This document shows positions 31,022 to 42,886 of a DNA stretch of 64,000 nucleotides, piece by piece. How positions within the stretch are numbered: the first letter of the stretch is position 1; each line of letters begins with the position of its first letter. Under the pieces are notes generated by a model, which was not told the origin of the DNA, did no database searches, and was given only the letters and a program-made list of their open reading frames with translations. A program made the position numbers and the translations under genes. Source of the DNA: Xanthostigma xanthostigma (Eukaryota; Arthropoda; Insecta; Raphidioptera; Raphidiidae); the NCBI GenBank assembly GCA_963575645.1, contig OY754470.1:28378501-28442500 (forward strand). The letters are read 5' to 3'.

Positions 31022-32331
31022 TGATTAGATAAAATAAACACATTGATTATAATTGCGTGTTTCATTGGTCGTTAATTTATTAAAAAATAATTAATGTTCA
31101 ATGCGTAGTTGATTTCCTGCATTTAAAATGAAACTACAGGTCGCATTATAATTACGTTTTCTATATTAGAGCTTTTAGCTCTACTATTTAGATTCAGTAT
31201 TGCCTACATTGTATTATTAAATAACTTTATGTAAAATTATGATGTAAATATTCATGATCAGGGACTTACACTAAAGTGCAAATCCTACTATTTGGCAAAG
31301 AACTCCCCGAGGTAGACTTTAACTTACAACTTCCATAGTGACCAATTTTCTTTTTGTTATTTTCTGAAATATGAAACTATAGATAGATAGATAGATAGAT
31401 AGACAATTTATTTGTGAAGCTATATATACAATATAGATACAAAACGTCATATTCAATGAATAAAATATAAAGTGTTAAAATAACTATTATTTGATCATTT
31501 GTTGAATCTTCCCTTGCAAAAAAAATCTCCGAATTAAAATAACTCTCATCTTAAAGACTTTCAGATTATAATTTAATAAAAAAAAACATTTTTGTTATTT
31601 TTTACTTTTTTTTTTAATATATTATGTCAGTAATTTAAAAGATTTTTTATGTTTTTTTATATATTTTTTTTTTGGTAAAGTATGCCCTTCTTTTATATGG
31701 TGGGAGTCCGGGTACAAGTGGTGGAAGTACGGGTATAGGATGCATTAAGTTTTGACATAATATACAAGTGGAACTTTGCTTAATAAAAACGTCGTTGGAA
31801 TAGTTATTCTTGAAGTACCTACCTCAGTAAATATGAAATGCTTACAAAATTTATGAATAGATAGTTTTGTTTTTATGTTAACTAGAGATATAAAGTTTGA
31901 GAGGTTAGTAAAGATGAGTCGATTGCAAACTTATTAATTAAAAAAATAAGTTGCTTTAATTAAAAACGTTCTTAACGTGAACAAAAAAAAAAAAGAAGTT
32001 GAACTTTCAAAATGCATAAAATATTATTGTATATACCTATAGTTAAGAGTTGTAAGTATATCGGTGGTCGTGTTGAGGCGTTTCATGCGTCTACATGGGT
32101 TTTATACCACGCTAATTATAGCCAACCTACTTTGTATAACGTGTTAAAGTGCCCCAATTCGTTTCCGTATAACGGACGTTATAACTTCATAACGACGAAT
32201 TCAACGACCAACGGTAACTTACTATCACTGCCTGACTTACGTTGGTTTCTAAAATGCACCACAGCGAATCTCAATACAGCAAACGGACTTATAAATTTTA
32301 TTCTTAATAGACTCTCGATTTGTGTTGAGAA
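31022..32331. other. Unassigned stretch with a GATA microsatellite
   Basis: (ATAG)n lies at 31378-31404. The open frame at 32012-32335 (107 codons) shows no recognisable domain. A further homopolymer-rich part lies at 31570-31680. Confidence 0.4.
31378..31404. repeat. (ATAG)n microsatellite
   Basis: Between six and seven tandem ATAG units. Confidence 0.9.
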
Positions 32332-32580
32332 CTAGTGATGTGTCCACATGACTCTTTATGGGGAGCTGGCTCCGTGCGCTCCGCTCACTAAAAAGAGTCG
32401 CTTAGAGGGAGTCGTTCAAAGGAGCGACACTAGACAGTACGCACTACACAAGAGTGCAGACTGCAGAGGTGTGAACTGTCATCATGCATGCTCAGGAGTC
32501 ACTTAGCATTGCACAGCACAATACACACACTCAGCTTTGAGCTCATTTTCATATGATTCTGATCTTATATTGTTCGCATT
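32332..32580 (+). repeat. 250 bp direct repeat, unit 1, hAT-like end
   Basis: It starts CTAGTGATGTGTCCACATG and contains CGTGCGCTCCGCTCACTAAA, GGAGCGACACTAGACAG and GTGCAGACTGCAGAGGTG. It is repeated with about 90% identity at 33464-33720. The AGTGATGTG start and GAGTCG/GGAGCG motifs resemble hAT-type MITE ends known from insects. Confidence 0.6.
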
Positions 32581-32584
32581 TAAA

Positions 32585-32920
32585 ACCAGAAATCAGTTAA
32601 AACGCGTTCTAACTAGTCAAAACTAGTTGTAACATCAATACCAGGTTTAACCAGTCAAAACTAGAATTGACTGATAGAACTTAGTTAAAACTAGCGATAT
32701 CTATGATTGTTTTTCGCGGAGCGATGGTACGGTGGTGTTTTTTTATAAGGTGAAAAAAGGAGTGGTGCAGGAAGAAGTTCCATAAAGAACATGCACTTGG
32801 TGTATTGGTAAATTTAAACGGTGGTTGTAACTTGTGTGAACTGAAATTGACATTTTAGTTAAGAGTATTTTAGTTTTGACCGGTTAAAACTAGTTTCCAC
32901 TAGTTATATATCGTATAAGT
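32585..32920. repeat. Cluster of AACTAGTTTTGAC-type motifs
   Basis: At least seven copies of an imperfect palindromic word around TTAAAACTAG or CAAAACTAG, and their complements, lie at 32595-32700 and 32865-32915. They form short overlapping inverted repeats between the two 250 bp direct repeats. Confidence 0.5.
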
Positions 32921-33463
32921 GTTTTCGAATTTAAACGATAACAGATTCTATAAGTTATACAATTCAAGGTATTATTAAAATATGGAAATCATCGTATAGG
33001 ATACCGTTCACATTTTCGAACTCCAATAAACCAATGCCTGCAGGAGTTGCCAATATTGAATTATGACTTTCCGTATTAGACCCGTTCGTGGTTATGCATG
33101 GTTAGGACAGTCACGCTCGCCACAATCATAACCTTTTCAAACCACTACACAGCCCGGAGAAACAGACGTATCATAGCTTCCATACATATATAATACATAA
33201 GTTGTGGCTCGCTTCGGCTTGTTATATAATGGCTGTTCTCTTAATGATGCCAATTTGCAAGCCTAACTTTTACGAGTCTATTAACCGCTATGTACTTTAT
33301 ATCATAGCAGCAGGGCTACCAGTTTCGTGACATGCATTCATACAACTCTCTAACAGTATCCACTTCAGCACCATCTCTACACTATTTACATAATAACCTG
33401 CAAAGATACATTCGTGCAAAGAAAAGGTATAATATGATTTTATTAAAATCGCCCTATAGTAAT
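32921..33463. other. Stretch without recognised feature
   Basis: It separates the motif cluster from the second direct repeat; nothing was recognised. Confidence 0.4.
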
Positions 33464-33720
33464 GTGTTCACATGACTCTTTATTGGAAGCAGGCTCCGTG
33501 CGCTCCGCTCACTAAAAAGAGTCGCTCAGAGGAAGTCGTTCCAAGGAGCGACACTAGACAGTACGCACTACACAAGAGTGCAGACTGCAGAGGTGTGAAC
33601 TGTCATCATACATGCTCATGAGTCATGTAGCATTGCACAATGCACAGCACAATACACAAACTCTGAGCTCATTTTAATATGATTCTGATCTTATATTATT
33701 TGCATTTCGGATAAACTATA
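33464..33720 (+). repeat. 250 bp direct repeat, unit 2
   Basis: It aligns with unit 1 from TGTGTTCACATGACTC to ATATGATTCTGATCTTATAT. At 33960-34030 a further GAGCG...CTCCGCTCCGAG..GGAGTCGTTC segment resembles the start of the unit in inverse orientation and may be the opposite end of the same element. Confidence 0.6.
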
Positions 33721-34019
33721 AAGAATAATAAAAGCTTAACAAGAATAATGTTTATTGTTACAATATTATATCTTTGTCAACGACGTCAATGTCAATGGTT
33801 TATGTTACTGTAAGGTTAGTACTATTGCACTAGTGTGTCATTCAACATTAAATGACAGCAAAGATAACTCCGCACATGCAAAATTTACTAGTCTTTATGT
33901 GGCCTGTGCTGTGTGCGCTCAGTAAATGTGCGAATGCAACAGTACAGAACTGCTCAGTACAGAGCAATGGTGCTCGGAGGTCATTCATAAAAAAAGAGCG
34001 TCTCGCTCCGCTCCGAGAA
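33721..34019. other. Possible interior and right end of a hAT-like element
   Basis: An 84-codon frame at 33852-34106 is not recognised. CTCGCTCCGCTCCGAG at 34001-34016 is the inverted end motif noted above. Confidence 0.35.
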
Positions 34020-34111
34020 AGGAGTCGTTCATTTCAATTTGAACCAGTAGTTCATGAGATTAGCGCGTTCAACCAAACAAACAAACTCTTCAGCGTTATA
34101 TATTAGTATAG
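34020..34111 (-). mobile_element. Truncated Helitron 5' end, minus strand
   Basis: On the minus strand it begins TCTATACTAATATATAACGC and continues GTTTGTTTGTTTGGTTG and AACGCGCTAATCTC. It matches the first ~90 bp of the Helitrons at 56025-56376 and 61549-61892, then breaks into the hAT-like sequence. Confidence 0.65.
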
Positions 34112-35329
34112 ATTTACTATATTACGGCCGCTCTAATACGGTACTACTATTTTAGAAAATCAAGGTTTAATGTAGATAGTATAGTTAATCTTTGGTACAT
34201 TGTCTCACTGAAGTTATACAACACGAAATAAATTGAAAATAATATAATTTTATCACAAATTAACATATGCATTTGAAAAAGAAAGAAGTGTTAATGACAA
34301 AATGTTAATGAACATTTTTATTTGTTTAAAAAAAAGAAGAAATAATAACCTTGCTCTTTTTTACAGCCGTATTTAAAACGCTACTGGTAATGCATGAAAC
34401 TTTTACTAATCCTATTGACAAATGTTACATGTTATATCTCTTCCAGTGTTAGTTTTATCACATTAATGATGTTTGTTTTACATTTAAACGTAATAAAAAT
34501 TACTCTATCTAAATACGAAAGTCAGAACAAAGTTTCTTTATAATGTAAGGTATTTTCGCAACATTATTAGTAGGTATATTTTATATGAAAATATAACTTT
34601 GTTAAGCCATTTTTGCGGTCACACATATTTTATACTTTCTAGATCGTAATAAAATTGTAGGGTATGTTATGATTATGTTTGTATGACCACAATGAACTTG
34701 AGAAACGGTTGACCGATTTCAATGTGTCCGTCGCTAAGGGGTAAAACATTTCGTCACTTTGAATATAGACTAATTAAAAGCGGTTTGTTAGTTATTCTAG
34801 TTTTTGTTAACGCGTGTCAGCTATTATATAAACAAAAAGGCAACGTCTGTCGAATGTAAGGCTAGGTGAACGCGCTAGACACGCTGAAACTATTCAGCCA
34901 GTTTTCAAGCGATTTCCATGAATAGCTATAGAGAATATTTTTATGTTTTTATAACAGAAGGCTGTCAGTTCCAGGCAACGGCGAGGCAAACTTTTTTGAG
35001 AAGTGGGTCAAATTTTCTTAAATATTTTTCTTAGAACTAGCTTGTGGGCCACTAAGTCAGTGGTGTTACTTGTAAAGGGAGAAAGGGGATGGTTAAATAC
35101 TTTTTTTTTTAGTTGAAAACTTTTTTTGGACGACCATGCTGGATTCAGCGTGTTTTTTTCTATAAGAATGATGATTTTGCCAAAGTTCGGAAAGATTTCG
35201 GTTTTCGTCAAAAATTGCATTTTTTAAAGAGGTATGCCTTAATAAAATTGCAAAAATCGAATTATTTAATATACTTTTGAAATTAACTTCTAAACAAAAA
35301 AACATACAGACGTTTGTTTGTGCTCATAT
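34112..35329. other. 1.2 kb stretch without recognised feature
   Basis: Overlapping 70-codon minus frames at 35008-35305 are low-complexity. Nothing repetitive was recognised. Confidence 0.4.
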
Positions 35330-35474
35330 TTTGTAGGTGACCATGGCAACGAATAGCAATTAATATCATACTGAATACTGTCACCTCACGCGATATCAGA
35401 TATTTTATTTTCTTTATTATAATCAAATGTCAACATTTTTGAAGTTGGAATGGTCCCGTCGCCCAATTGACTGG
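35330..35474 (-). repeat. R1 dispersed repeat, copy E (5' part only)
   Basis: On the minus strand it carries the R1 start (CCAGTCAATTGGGCGACGGG), AATGTTGACATTTGATTA and CATGGTCACCTACAAAATATG, then stops. Confidence 0.65.
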
Positions 35475-35479
35475 ATTTT

Positions 35480-35524
35480 TTTCAAAAACGTACACTGTTA
35501 AAGCAACTGTGTACGTTTTTGAAA
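35480..35524. repeat. 16 bp perfect hairpin at an R1 end
   Basis: TTTCAAAAACGTACAC and its exact complement surround a 13 nt loop, directly beside the R1 fragment. Confidence 0.75.
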
Positions 35525-36342
35525 TGATGAAAATACAAAGTACCTTTTTCTATATACTTCTAAATGTATCTATCATGTAAAAAGACAAAGACGTTTGCTG
35601 CGAGAATTTCATGCCAAATAAAATTCTCTTGTTAATATAGTAAATAATATTTAGTCGTCACGTTGATAAGTGTATTATAAAATTTTATTGTGACGCCATT
35701 TCCGATATTCATATTCTCTAGTCATCTCTATTCGTATTGAAATATTATTACGGTCCTGCACCGACACATAAAACGTTTATAGATGCAAACTGCATTTGTG
35801 CGAGTTGAAGACAGGATCCAACTGCAAATTATCACATTAAAAACAATATTATTATAGCATGCAAGTCTGCCTTCTGTCTCATACTTATTGCGCTATGTTA
35901 CAAGATATATTTGGTGCACAAATTTTAAATATTAAATCGGTAAATATTTCGAATTGTTATTGCACCTTGTGTTCACGTAGACATCGAGTGTTTTAGATGG
36001 GAAAACATAGATATTTATTCTTTTTTACAATTTTATTTTTATATGAAATAAAAAAAATTAATGAAGATCTAGTTTAGTAATTTGAAGCTCGAAGAGCTCA
36101 AATACGCGCAGATAATAACGTTTTTGAGATCAAGCTCGAAAACAGCAAAAATTTTCAGTGTTGACTCCCAGGAGCAACTGTTGTTCATAACGTATTTAAT
36201 AATTATCGGGAAGTTTTAGGGATGACCACCATAGGTCAATTAACATTTTTGTAAAATTGTGTTTATCCCTGAATTATTTTATCTTCATCAGTTCCGATCA
36301 AATTTGGTTAAGCGATATCATATACATTATGTAAACACGTAA
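35525..36342. other. Unassigned stretch
   Basis: GAAGCTCGAAGAGCTC near 36085 and a CGGGAAGTTTTAGGGATG segment near 36208 recall the ~130 bp unit of the array at 12.2 kb, but the match is short. Confidence 0.35.
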
Positions 36343-36880
36343 GGTGCACATAGGGAAATTAACATTGGGAAAAAATGACTGGATCAGAATGAGCCTTGAA
36401 ATCTTGTTTTTCAATTTGACAGATAATATTCTTTTGCAAAATGAATGTATATACTACCGAAGAAAATATTCAAATGATTACAACATAATCGGACTTTTTT
36501 TATTAATGGGACATTAAATTCCCAAAAATACTTAAATATGGTGCGAGATCAAATATCTCCGCCTATTCGTGTTGAACATAAAGACATTGGGTCACTGATT
36601 TACTAACACGAATACGTCATTCCAGCCAGACAATTTTTGAATGAAATGTTTCCAAATAGATGGAGTTGTTTTTTTGTTTTATTTTTGTGCAAAAAAATTA
36701 AAATAATGATTTATAAGAGCTTTTTATTAATAAAAAAGCCAAGTAAAATAAAAATAAATCAAAATAAAATAGAAATCCTCAAAATTACCACGATAATTCA
36801 ATAGAAATAACAATTAATGCAGTCATGAATAACTCTGATCCAAGTATTTTTTCCTAATGCTAATTTCCCTATGTGCACCT
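36343..36880 (+). mobile_element. Deleted Tc1/mariner-like element (538 bp) with TA duplication
   Basis: The ends AGGTGCACATAGGGAAATTA are perfect complements in the first 20 bp and continue imperfectly for ~50 bp. They are flanked by TA (36341-36342 and 36881-36882). Two transposase scraps remain inside (see the pseudogene entry). Confidence 0.75.
36441..36670 (+). pseudogene. Tc1/mariner transposase scraps
   Basis: At 36441 a short frame reads MNVYTTEENIQMITT and stops; it resembles the first helix of insect mariner-like transposases (M.YT.EE...MI). At about 36611-36667 another frame reads YVIPARQFLNEMFPNRW, which matches the region between the second and third catalytic aspartates of the family (the usual form is ..VR.FLN..FP.RWIGR). 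The sequence between has lost most of the protein, including the DDE aspartates. The element must depend on an autonomous relative. Both matches come from memory of the family pattern. Confidence 0.5.
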
Positions 36881-37569
36881 TACGCGTTTATATATTGTAT
36901 GTAGTAAATCGAACAGAAGAAACAGATACGCAAAACGATATTTTGTTTAATATATTTTATACGAGTACAACAATACACCAACAATAAGTCGTCACATGCA
37001 CTGTATAGAAGGCTATGCAACTTGTGAAATGTGTCTAGCCTGTTAAGTTGAATGTTATGGTACATATACAGACGTTTGGAAAGGCTCAATCTGGTCTCAA
37101 ACGGAGCAAGACCGACCGTTAATGTGTCTGCAGCTTCTCCTACGGCCCACCGCTTGCTTAGATATAATGTATATCCGTGCTCTGTAACCCTAATGCAGGA
37201 TTGTACAAACTACTCATGAATGGCAAATTTTATATCGACCAAAAGAAAATTGTACAATTTACATTTTATAAATCCTTCCTGCCGTTTAATCGCGCTCGTT
37301 AACGACCCACTATTGTAAGAGAATACACCCTTTTTAAAGCATTTGGACTCATGTATTTTCAACACCATCCATTTTCAGCTGCTTTTACTCACGTATTTTC
37401 GATTTTTTAATCCCTACTTCTCATACAAAGTGTCATCTCGAACGCTGCTCACTCAACGGAAAATACGTTTGACAGCTTTTAACCTCAAATATATAAAGGT
37501 ACTTTTCTGATTACGAAATGAGAATGGAGGAAAAATTGAAAATAAAAGAATCGATTTGTCTCGACGGGG
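36881..37569. other. Stretch without recognised feature
   Basis: A 69-codon minus frame at 36880-37089 is not recognised. Confidence 0.4.
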
Positions 37570-37965
37570 TTGAAAACATGTCAGTTGTACTCTAATTATA
37601 TAGCCCAGAAAAGAAAAATAAAGATAATTTTCAACTTGAAGCCTAGAGAAAGCTGTAAAGCAATTTTTAAAAATAAAAATCTCTTATCTTTCTGGGGAGT
37701 TTTCATCTATGAGCTTATAACGTTTTTTTACGATTCGAATTTATTGGTAACTAACAAAAATGAAGTTAAAAACTATATTACAAGACACAATAATTTATCT
37801 ATAAAACATAGAACATCCTTTTACGAAAAATGTCTTATATATAAAGGCAATAAACTATACGAAAAACTGCCTCAAAATTTGAAGAAATGTACAAATATAA
37901 ATTCCCTAAAAAACGGCCTAAAAATATTCCTGCTCGGAACTGCACCGTATAAAAATGATTTGTAA
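37570..37965 (+). pseudogene. LINE ORF2 C-terminal fragment
   Basis: The 131-residue frame holds KIIFNLKPRESCKAIF, LLSFWGVFIYELI, VKNYITRHNNLSIKHR and LYEKLPQNLKKCTNINSL. This is the conserved post-RT tail of CR1/Jockey-related insect LINEs (usual form: .RIIFNL.PRESCR..F, L...G.YIYE, HNY.TR, LYNKLP..IK....). The RT and endonuclease domains are absent upstream. The tail is open through to the stop, but the initial methionine is not an authentic start. It is more complete at its N side than the related tail at 22255 and belongs to another subfamily, since the 3' tails differ. Confidence 0.75.
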
Positions 37966-38043
37966 AGCAATCGATTGTAATTGACGTTTGTAACCAATTT
38001 CAGTTATTGGGTCAGCAATAAATTATTATCTTATCTTATCTTA
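37570..38043 (+). mobile_element. 5'-truncated LINE with (TTATC)n tail
   Basis: An ORF2 C-terminal fragment is followed by a short 3' UTR (CAGCAATAAATTATTATC) and a TTATCTTATCTTATCTTA tail, as in LINE families that end in short microsatellites instead of poly(A). Confidence 0.7.
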
Positions 38044-39735
38044 ATTGAATTTGGATACTCCATATGATTAGCCAATCATTGAGTCACCGGTACTTTCAAC
38101 TTTCAAGATATGTGAATACAATGACAGCTACACATAACCTCAAAAATTAACAGTTGATCAAACATTAAAGTCATGATCAAACAGTGGAACTTGATGTCAT
38201 TACCGAAACGCACTACTATCATGACATGTCATACTAAAACTCTAGCAGGAATTCTGAGCGAACGCGGCTCAAGAAAAAAAAATATTAGTGATTTTTTACG
38301 CAATAAGTTCTGCGTCGGTGCTTTTTCGCATAGTGCCTATTACCCTATAATATTGAGTTGAGCTGTGCGGTGTTTTGTCTGCATTAGCCTTTTAGTCGAA
38401 AATTCGATAGAAAAGTAATATAAATATTAGAGACACATTATTAGAGAACAGTCTGTTTAGGTTCACAACAGCTGACCTGACACGGCTAGGAACACTTGTG
38501 CCCTTTAATGTAACGCTTTTGTCACAAATACCATGCTTTCTCAAACGTTGGTCCGCGAAACATTGACTACTATACTTGTTATAAAACTGTCTAAGAATCA
38601 ATAGTAACTATAAATGAGCGTTCATTATTTTGTGACATAATGGCATTATGATTAGTCATTAAAAAATTCAGTATAGATACTGTCTGTGGTGTCGTATATT
38701 TTTAACTGTTATCCGATTTCAATAAAATTTGGTGCACAACTCGAAGGGTATGTCACTTTATATTATATTCGACAGAGCTAGCGTTGACATTAATGTAATA
38801 AAAAAACAATGTACTGTTAGCATTTGCGTTTACCAGTATATTTCATCTATATTTAGTTTACTTTCGAGATTTCAATGTTTGATCTTACGTTTTTGAACCC
38901 TTAGGGATCATCTGACTCTATTTTATGATTGGTGCTTGTATGTGTCTGTATATGTGATAGTCTCTATATATCCTAAAATTGGAGTAGCTCCAGCGATATT
39001 TTGAAGTTGTGTTTTCCGAAATTTTACTTTGAATCTGATTAGATAATGAATACAAATACACATACATTGAGAAACAATATGGTTACAGATTAATTTCTTT
39101 TGGTTTTATAGTTGGTAGGAGGTGATGAATTAAAGCCTTTTATTAAATGATTATCACATTAAAACAAATGTTTGTTTTATATAATATATTATTTTAACAT
39201 CCATGGATACAGTTCTGTCAAATAATTGTGCTACAGAACTAGAAACTGGTTGTATTAAATTATTTCAGAACTTTGCAAAATGGTTAAATTGAAATAGTAA
39301 AGTTGATAGTATTTTTTGTTTTCAAAAACCTGCCAATACTTTTAACCTTATTACTATGAAAATTTTTCATTTTTAAAACATTTAACCACATAATAAATTA
39401 GTCACTTAAAATTACACCCGTACTTCCACCATATTTAGACCGGCACTCCCACCATCATCACTGTTGTGTAATGAGTTATTCCAATTTAAATGGCAGTGAA
39501 ATTGTATATAATCATCTTTCGTTTGTACAATGTTTCAATATTTGTAATCACAAGGTAAAGTGGCTTATGTCAAATTGTTGGTAAAATAACCTACAGATGA
39601 CTCGAAAATTTAAAGACATAAAGACATTCGCTTGTTCGTTTCTCACTGTGCTTTCAAAGTTGTTGTTTTTTTTTTTTTTGATGAATGACAAATAGAAAAA
39701 AAACAATATTTTTTCAATACTATGACACCACAGAA
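38044..39735. other. 1.7 kb stretch without recognised feature
   Basis: Nothing coding, no repeat partner in this window and no clear palindrome. Confidence 0.4.
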
Positions 39736-39779
39736 ATTATCTCGTAGGCTTCAATTTTCATTGAAGGCTAGGAGATAAT
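39736..39779. repeat. 19 bp imperfect hairpin
   Basis: ATTATCTCGTAGGCTTCAA pairs with 39761-39779 around a 6 nt loop with two mismatches. Confidence 0.7.
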
Positions 39780-39868
39780 CGAGTTTCAACAACTGTTAAT
39801 ATCATTTTTTTTCTAAAATCGACTCACGTGTTTCATTTTGAAAGCTTGTTATTTTATTTTGTTTCAAC

Positions 39869-40081
39869 CATAACGATATTACAATAGAGTACGCGAGAGA
39901 GCAGTGAAAGTCTCTGCAATTAAGAGAGAGAACAGTTCCTTATCTCTATGGTAACTAATGAGGCAAAACAATGCTGATTTGAGTAAACGAATTTCTGGTT
40001 TTCTGCAGCGTTCTTTCTCTTAACTGAGGACACTTTCACAAGCATACGCACTAGCGTACTCTAGTTACTTATATCTTTATG
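39869..40081 (-). mobile_element. MITE, copy B (213 bp)
   Basis: It is the inverted partner of the MITE at 1068-1288; the left end CATAACGATATTA has one or two substitutions against CATAGAGATATTA. The inner GTGAAAGT and GACACTTTCAC motifs and the central AAAACAATGCTGATTTGAG are conserved. Confidence 0.7.
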
Positions 40082-40984
40082 GTTTCAATACACTTATACA
40101 TCTTAGGATGCCGTAAGATTTTTATAAATATGAAGTAAATGAAAGAGTAAAATTCCATTTTATCGTACGTTATTGTATTTCACTGTTCACATTCGTTTCG
40201 TTTCTTTTGTCTGAACATTTTGACTAGCGCAGGTATTGAGTATAGACAATTGTGTAATGCGCGAGACGAAGGATAACCAGAACGGCGTGTAGGATTGAGG
40301 CGAACACTCATACTTCACGGTCGTTGCGCATCGTTAAACGGTTGTGCAGACAGCTCTCTACTGTACCGACATATGTCTCTCTCCCTTTCTCTCATACGTC
40401 TTCAAACGCGATACATATGTGCTAGCTTGACTGACCCGACTTGAGTTCAAAGAAATAATAAAATTGCTTCTTCTTTCCTACCATGTCGTGAATATGACGT
40501 AATACTTTTTACGTGTGCCAAATAGAAATACATTTTCATTTTAATATTATATAACAAATAAAATGGTACATGTGGGCATTGAATAACATGCATTGTGATT
40601 TCGTGCTGGGGAATTTTTATATTGAGTGTTTATTCACCAGACAGCGCACATAATGATTTTTTTACAATTTATTGAGCACAGAAATTTTTTTCACATCAAT
40701 AAACTGTAGTGTTTGTATGAATGTCTGTTTGCTTCGATATATTTTTGTGAAAATGAAAGACCTATTCACTTATTTATTATTATATGTGGAGTGGTCTACA
40801 CCCCACACAAGGAGTCCTCAACTCTTATGTCCGCGGGCACCACAACGCCCACAGACCGTTACACGTATGCTGCTGACCACGGTAAAACAATTTTACAAGT
40901 TTTCAATAGAATGTGTACTATACATATATTTTTTTTATTTAGTGACTAATTATTTGATTTTTTTGCTGGTATCTTTTTGGCAAC
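40082..40984. other. Unassigned stretch before the mariner element
   Basis: A GC-richer part at 40240-40440 has no recognised content. Overlapping plus frames at 40672-40995 (107 and 78 codons) are not recognised. Confidence 0.35.
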
Positions 40985-42236
40985 ACTGTTTTTGACAGAT
41001 CACGCGTGAATCGTGTCTTGTGTTATTGTCAAACTTGTTCAGTTTGGTCTATAATTTAATCATGAATCGACTTACGAACGAACAACGCTTGCAAATTATT
41101 GAATTTTACTATCAAAATTCATGCTCGGTTAAGAGAGTGCATCGCTCACTTCTTCCAATTTATGGGCAGTTTGATCGGCCTACTGAGGGAGCTATTTGGA
41201 AGCTTGTGACTAAATTTCGAACCCAGTTTACACTATTGGATATTAAACCACTAACACGCATACGTAGAGTGAGGACCGAAGAAAATATTGCGGCTGTATC
41301 CGCCAGTGTTAGTGATGACCGTGAAATGTCGTTTCGCCGCCGTTCGCTGCAATTGGGCGGCCTCTGTTACTCCACTACGTGGAAAATTTTGCGAAAGGAT
41401 TTGGGTGTTAACCCTTATAAGATACAGCTGGTGCAAGAATTGAAGTCACACGACCTCACACAACGTCTAACATTTGGTGAATAGGCGCTGGCAAAGTTGG
41501 AGGAAGATCCACTTTTTTATCGAAAAATTGTGTTCAGCGACGAAGCTCATTTCTGGTTGAATTACGTCAACAAGCAAAATTGCCGCATCTGGAGTGAAGA
41601 CCAGCCAGAAGCATTGCAAGAGCTACCAATGCATCCCGAAAAAGTCACTATTTGGTGTGGATTATGGGCCGGTGGCATCATCGGGCCGTACTTCTTCAGA
41701 GGCGACGATGGCCGGAACGTTACTGTGAATGGCGAGCACTACCGTGTGATGATTGACGATTTTTTTTGCCCAAAATGGAAGAATTGGACATGCCTGACAT
41801 GTGGTTTCAACAAGACGGTGCCACATGCCACACGGCGCGCGAAACAATGCCCAAATTGAGAGCCGCCTTCGGTGAACAGTTTATCTCACGTTTGGGGCCC
41901 GTCAATGGGCCGCCTAGATCGTGTGATTTAACGCCTTTGGACTATTTCTTGTGGGGCCATGTTAAGGTTCATGTCTTCAGGGATAAACCAGCAACGATTG
42001 ACGCACTGGAAGCCAATATTGAAGCGTTTATTCGTGAAATATCGGCCGATATGTTGGAGAGAGTATGCCAAATTTGGACATTGCGCATGCGCCATCTACA
42101 GCGGAGCCGCGCCAACATTTGCATGAAATCATCTTCAAACATTAAATTATATTGATCGTTCTATCGATTCCAATAAAGATTTCATCAATTTTTTCAAATT
42201 TTTTGTGTTTTTTTTTGAAAATCAAATCCTATACCT
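40985..42236 (+). mobile_element. Near full-length mariner-like transposon, inactive
   Basis: Upstream of the transposase lies CACTGTTTTTGACAGATCAC. The 3' side ends AATCCTATACCTCTTAAAAA...TCACCCTTATA, which looks like a terminal inverted repeat next to TA. A matching left TIR was not found, so the left limit is uncertain and the end may be eroded or deleted. Confidence 0.65.
41062..42145 (+). pseudogene. Mariner-like (IS630/Tc1-mariner) transposase, broken
   Basis: The reading starts MNRLTNEQRLQIIEFYYQ, the N-terminal helix-turn-helix of a DNA-binding domain, followed by a second HTH region (REMSFRRRSLQLG) and LRKDLGVNPYKIQLVQEL. The catalytic domain shows FSDEAHFW (first Asp), WFQQDGATCHTA (second Asp) and CDLTPLDYFLWG, whose Asp lies 37 residues after the second, so a full DDD/E core can be read. 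Four lesions are visible: a TAG stop at 41482-41484 where the family has Trp; an apparent loss of one residue after FWLN; a frameshift in the T run near 41760-41768; and another near 42112, after which the usual HLHEIIFKH end is found in a different frame. Full length would be about 355 residues. The copy cannot make an active enzyme. Confidence 0.85.
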
Positions 42237-42304
42237 CTTAAAAAATCACCCTTATATAAAATTGATATCATTTTAAAAATATTAAAACTATATTCAAATC
42301 TTTT

Positions 42305-42665
42305 AGTCGGAGGACTGGTAAATATTTTGATCCGGAATGAAACTACCTTCCCCCCCCCTGTTTTCGAGGATGCTGAACACGATGGCGGCGTCAGAATTTC
42401 TCATTGGGGTAGCCCAACCCCTCAAACCGGTCAAAAACCTCCCCTGAGAGGGGTTAAACGCGATTTACTAGGTTTCTAGTACCTAAATTTCTAGTAAATC
42501 GCGTTTAACCCCTCTCGGGGGTGGTTTTTGGCCGGTTTGAGGGGTTGAGTCACTGCAACAAGAAATTCTGACGCCACCATCGTGTTCAGCATCCTCGAAA
42601 ACGGGGGGGGGGATGTAGTTTCATTCCGGTTCAAAATATTTACCATTTTCGCGTTTTTTCCGACT
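42305..42665. mobile_element. Palindromic MITE with G/C tracts (361 bp)
   Basis: Arms run from AGTCGGA and GTAAATATTTTGATCCGG through a CCCCCCCC tract, TTTTCGAGGATGCTGAACAC and CCCCTCAAACCGG to AACGCGATTTACTAG, and mirror back from 42498. The loop is about 20 nt. Just outside the right end, TTCCGACTCACACAAT is shared with the loop of the foldback at 57827-58336. Confidence 0.75.
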
Positions 42666-42734
42666 CACACAATACACTATTTGATTAACGTCTGATTAGA
42701 ACTCTTCAAAAAATGAAAGTATCGACAAAGTTTT

Positions 42735-42886
42735 TAGACAAATATATTAACAAAAAATTATTAAATTCAATACATTAACGTTTCGGTCCAGATTTGTATT
42801 GTTTAGATCAGTTTTGAAGAAAATCCCAATCCGGACCGAAACGTTAATGTATTGAATTTATATATTATTTTTAATATATTTGTCTG
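42735..42886. mobile_element. Palindrome with hammerhead-like loop (Penelope-type)
   Basis: The 28 nt at 42762-42789 is a perfect complement of 42833-42860, and weaker pairing extends to AGACAAATATATTAA and its complement at the edges. The interior has TTGAAGA (42814-42820), CCGG and GAAAC (42838-42842). The right half recurs at 48690-48800. Confidence 0.6.
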
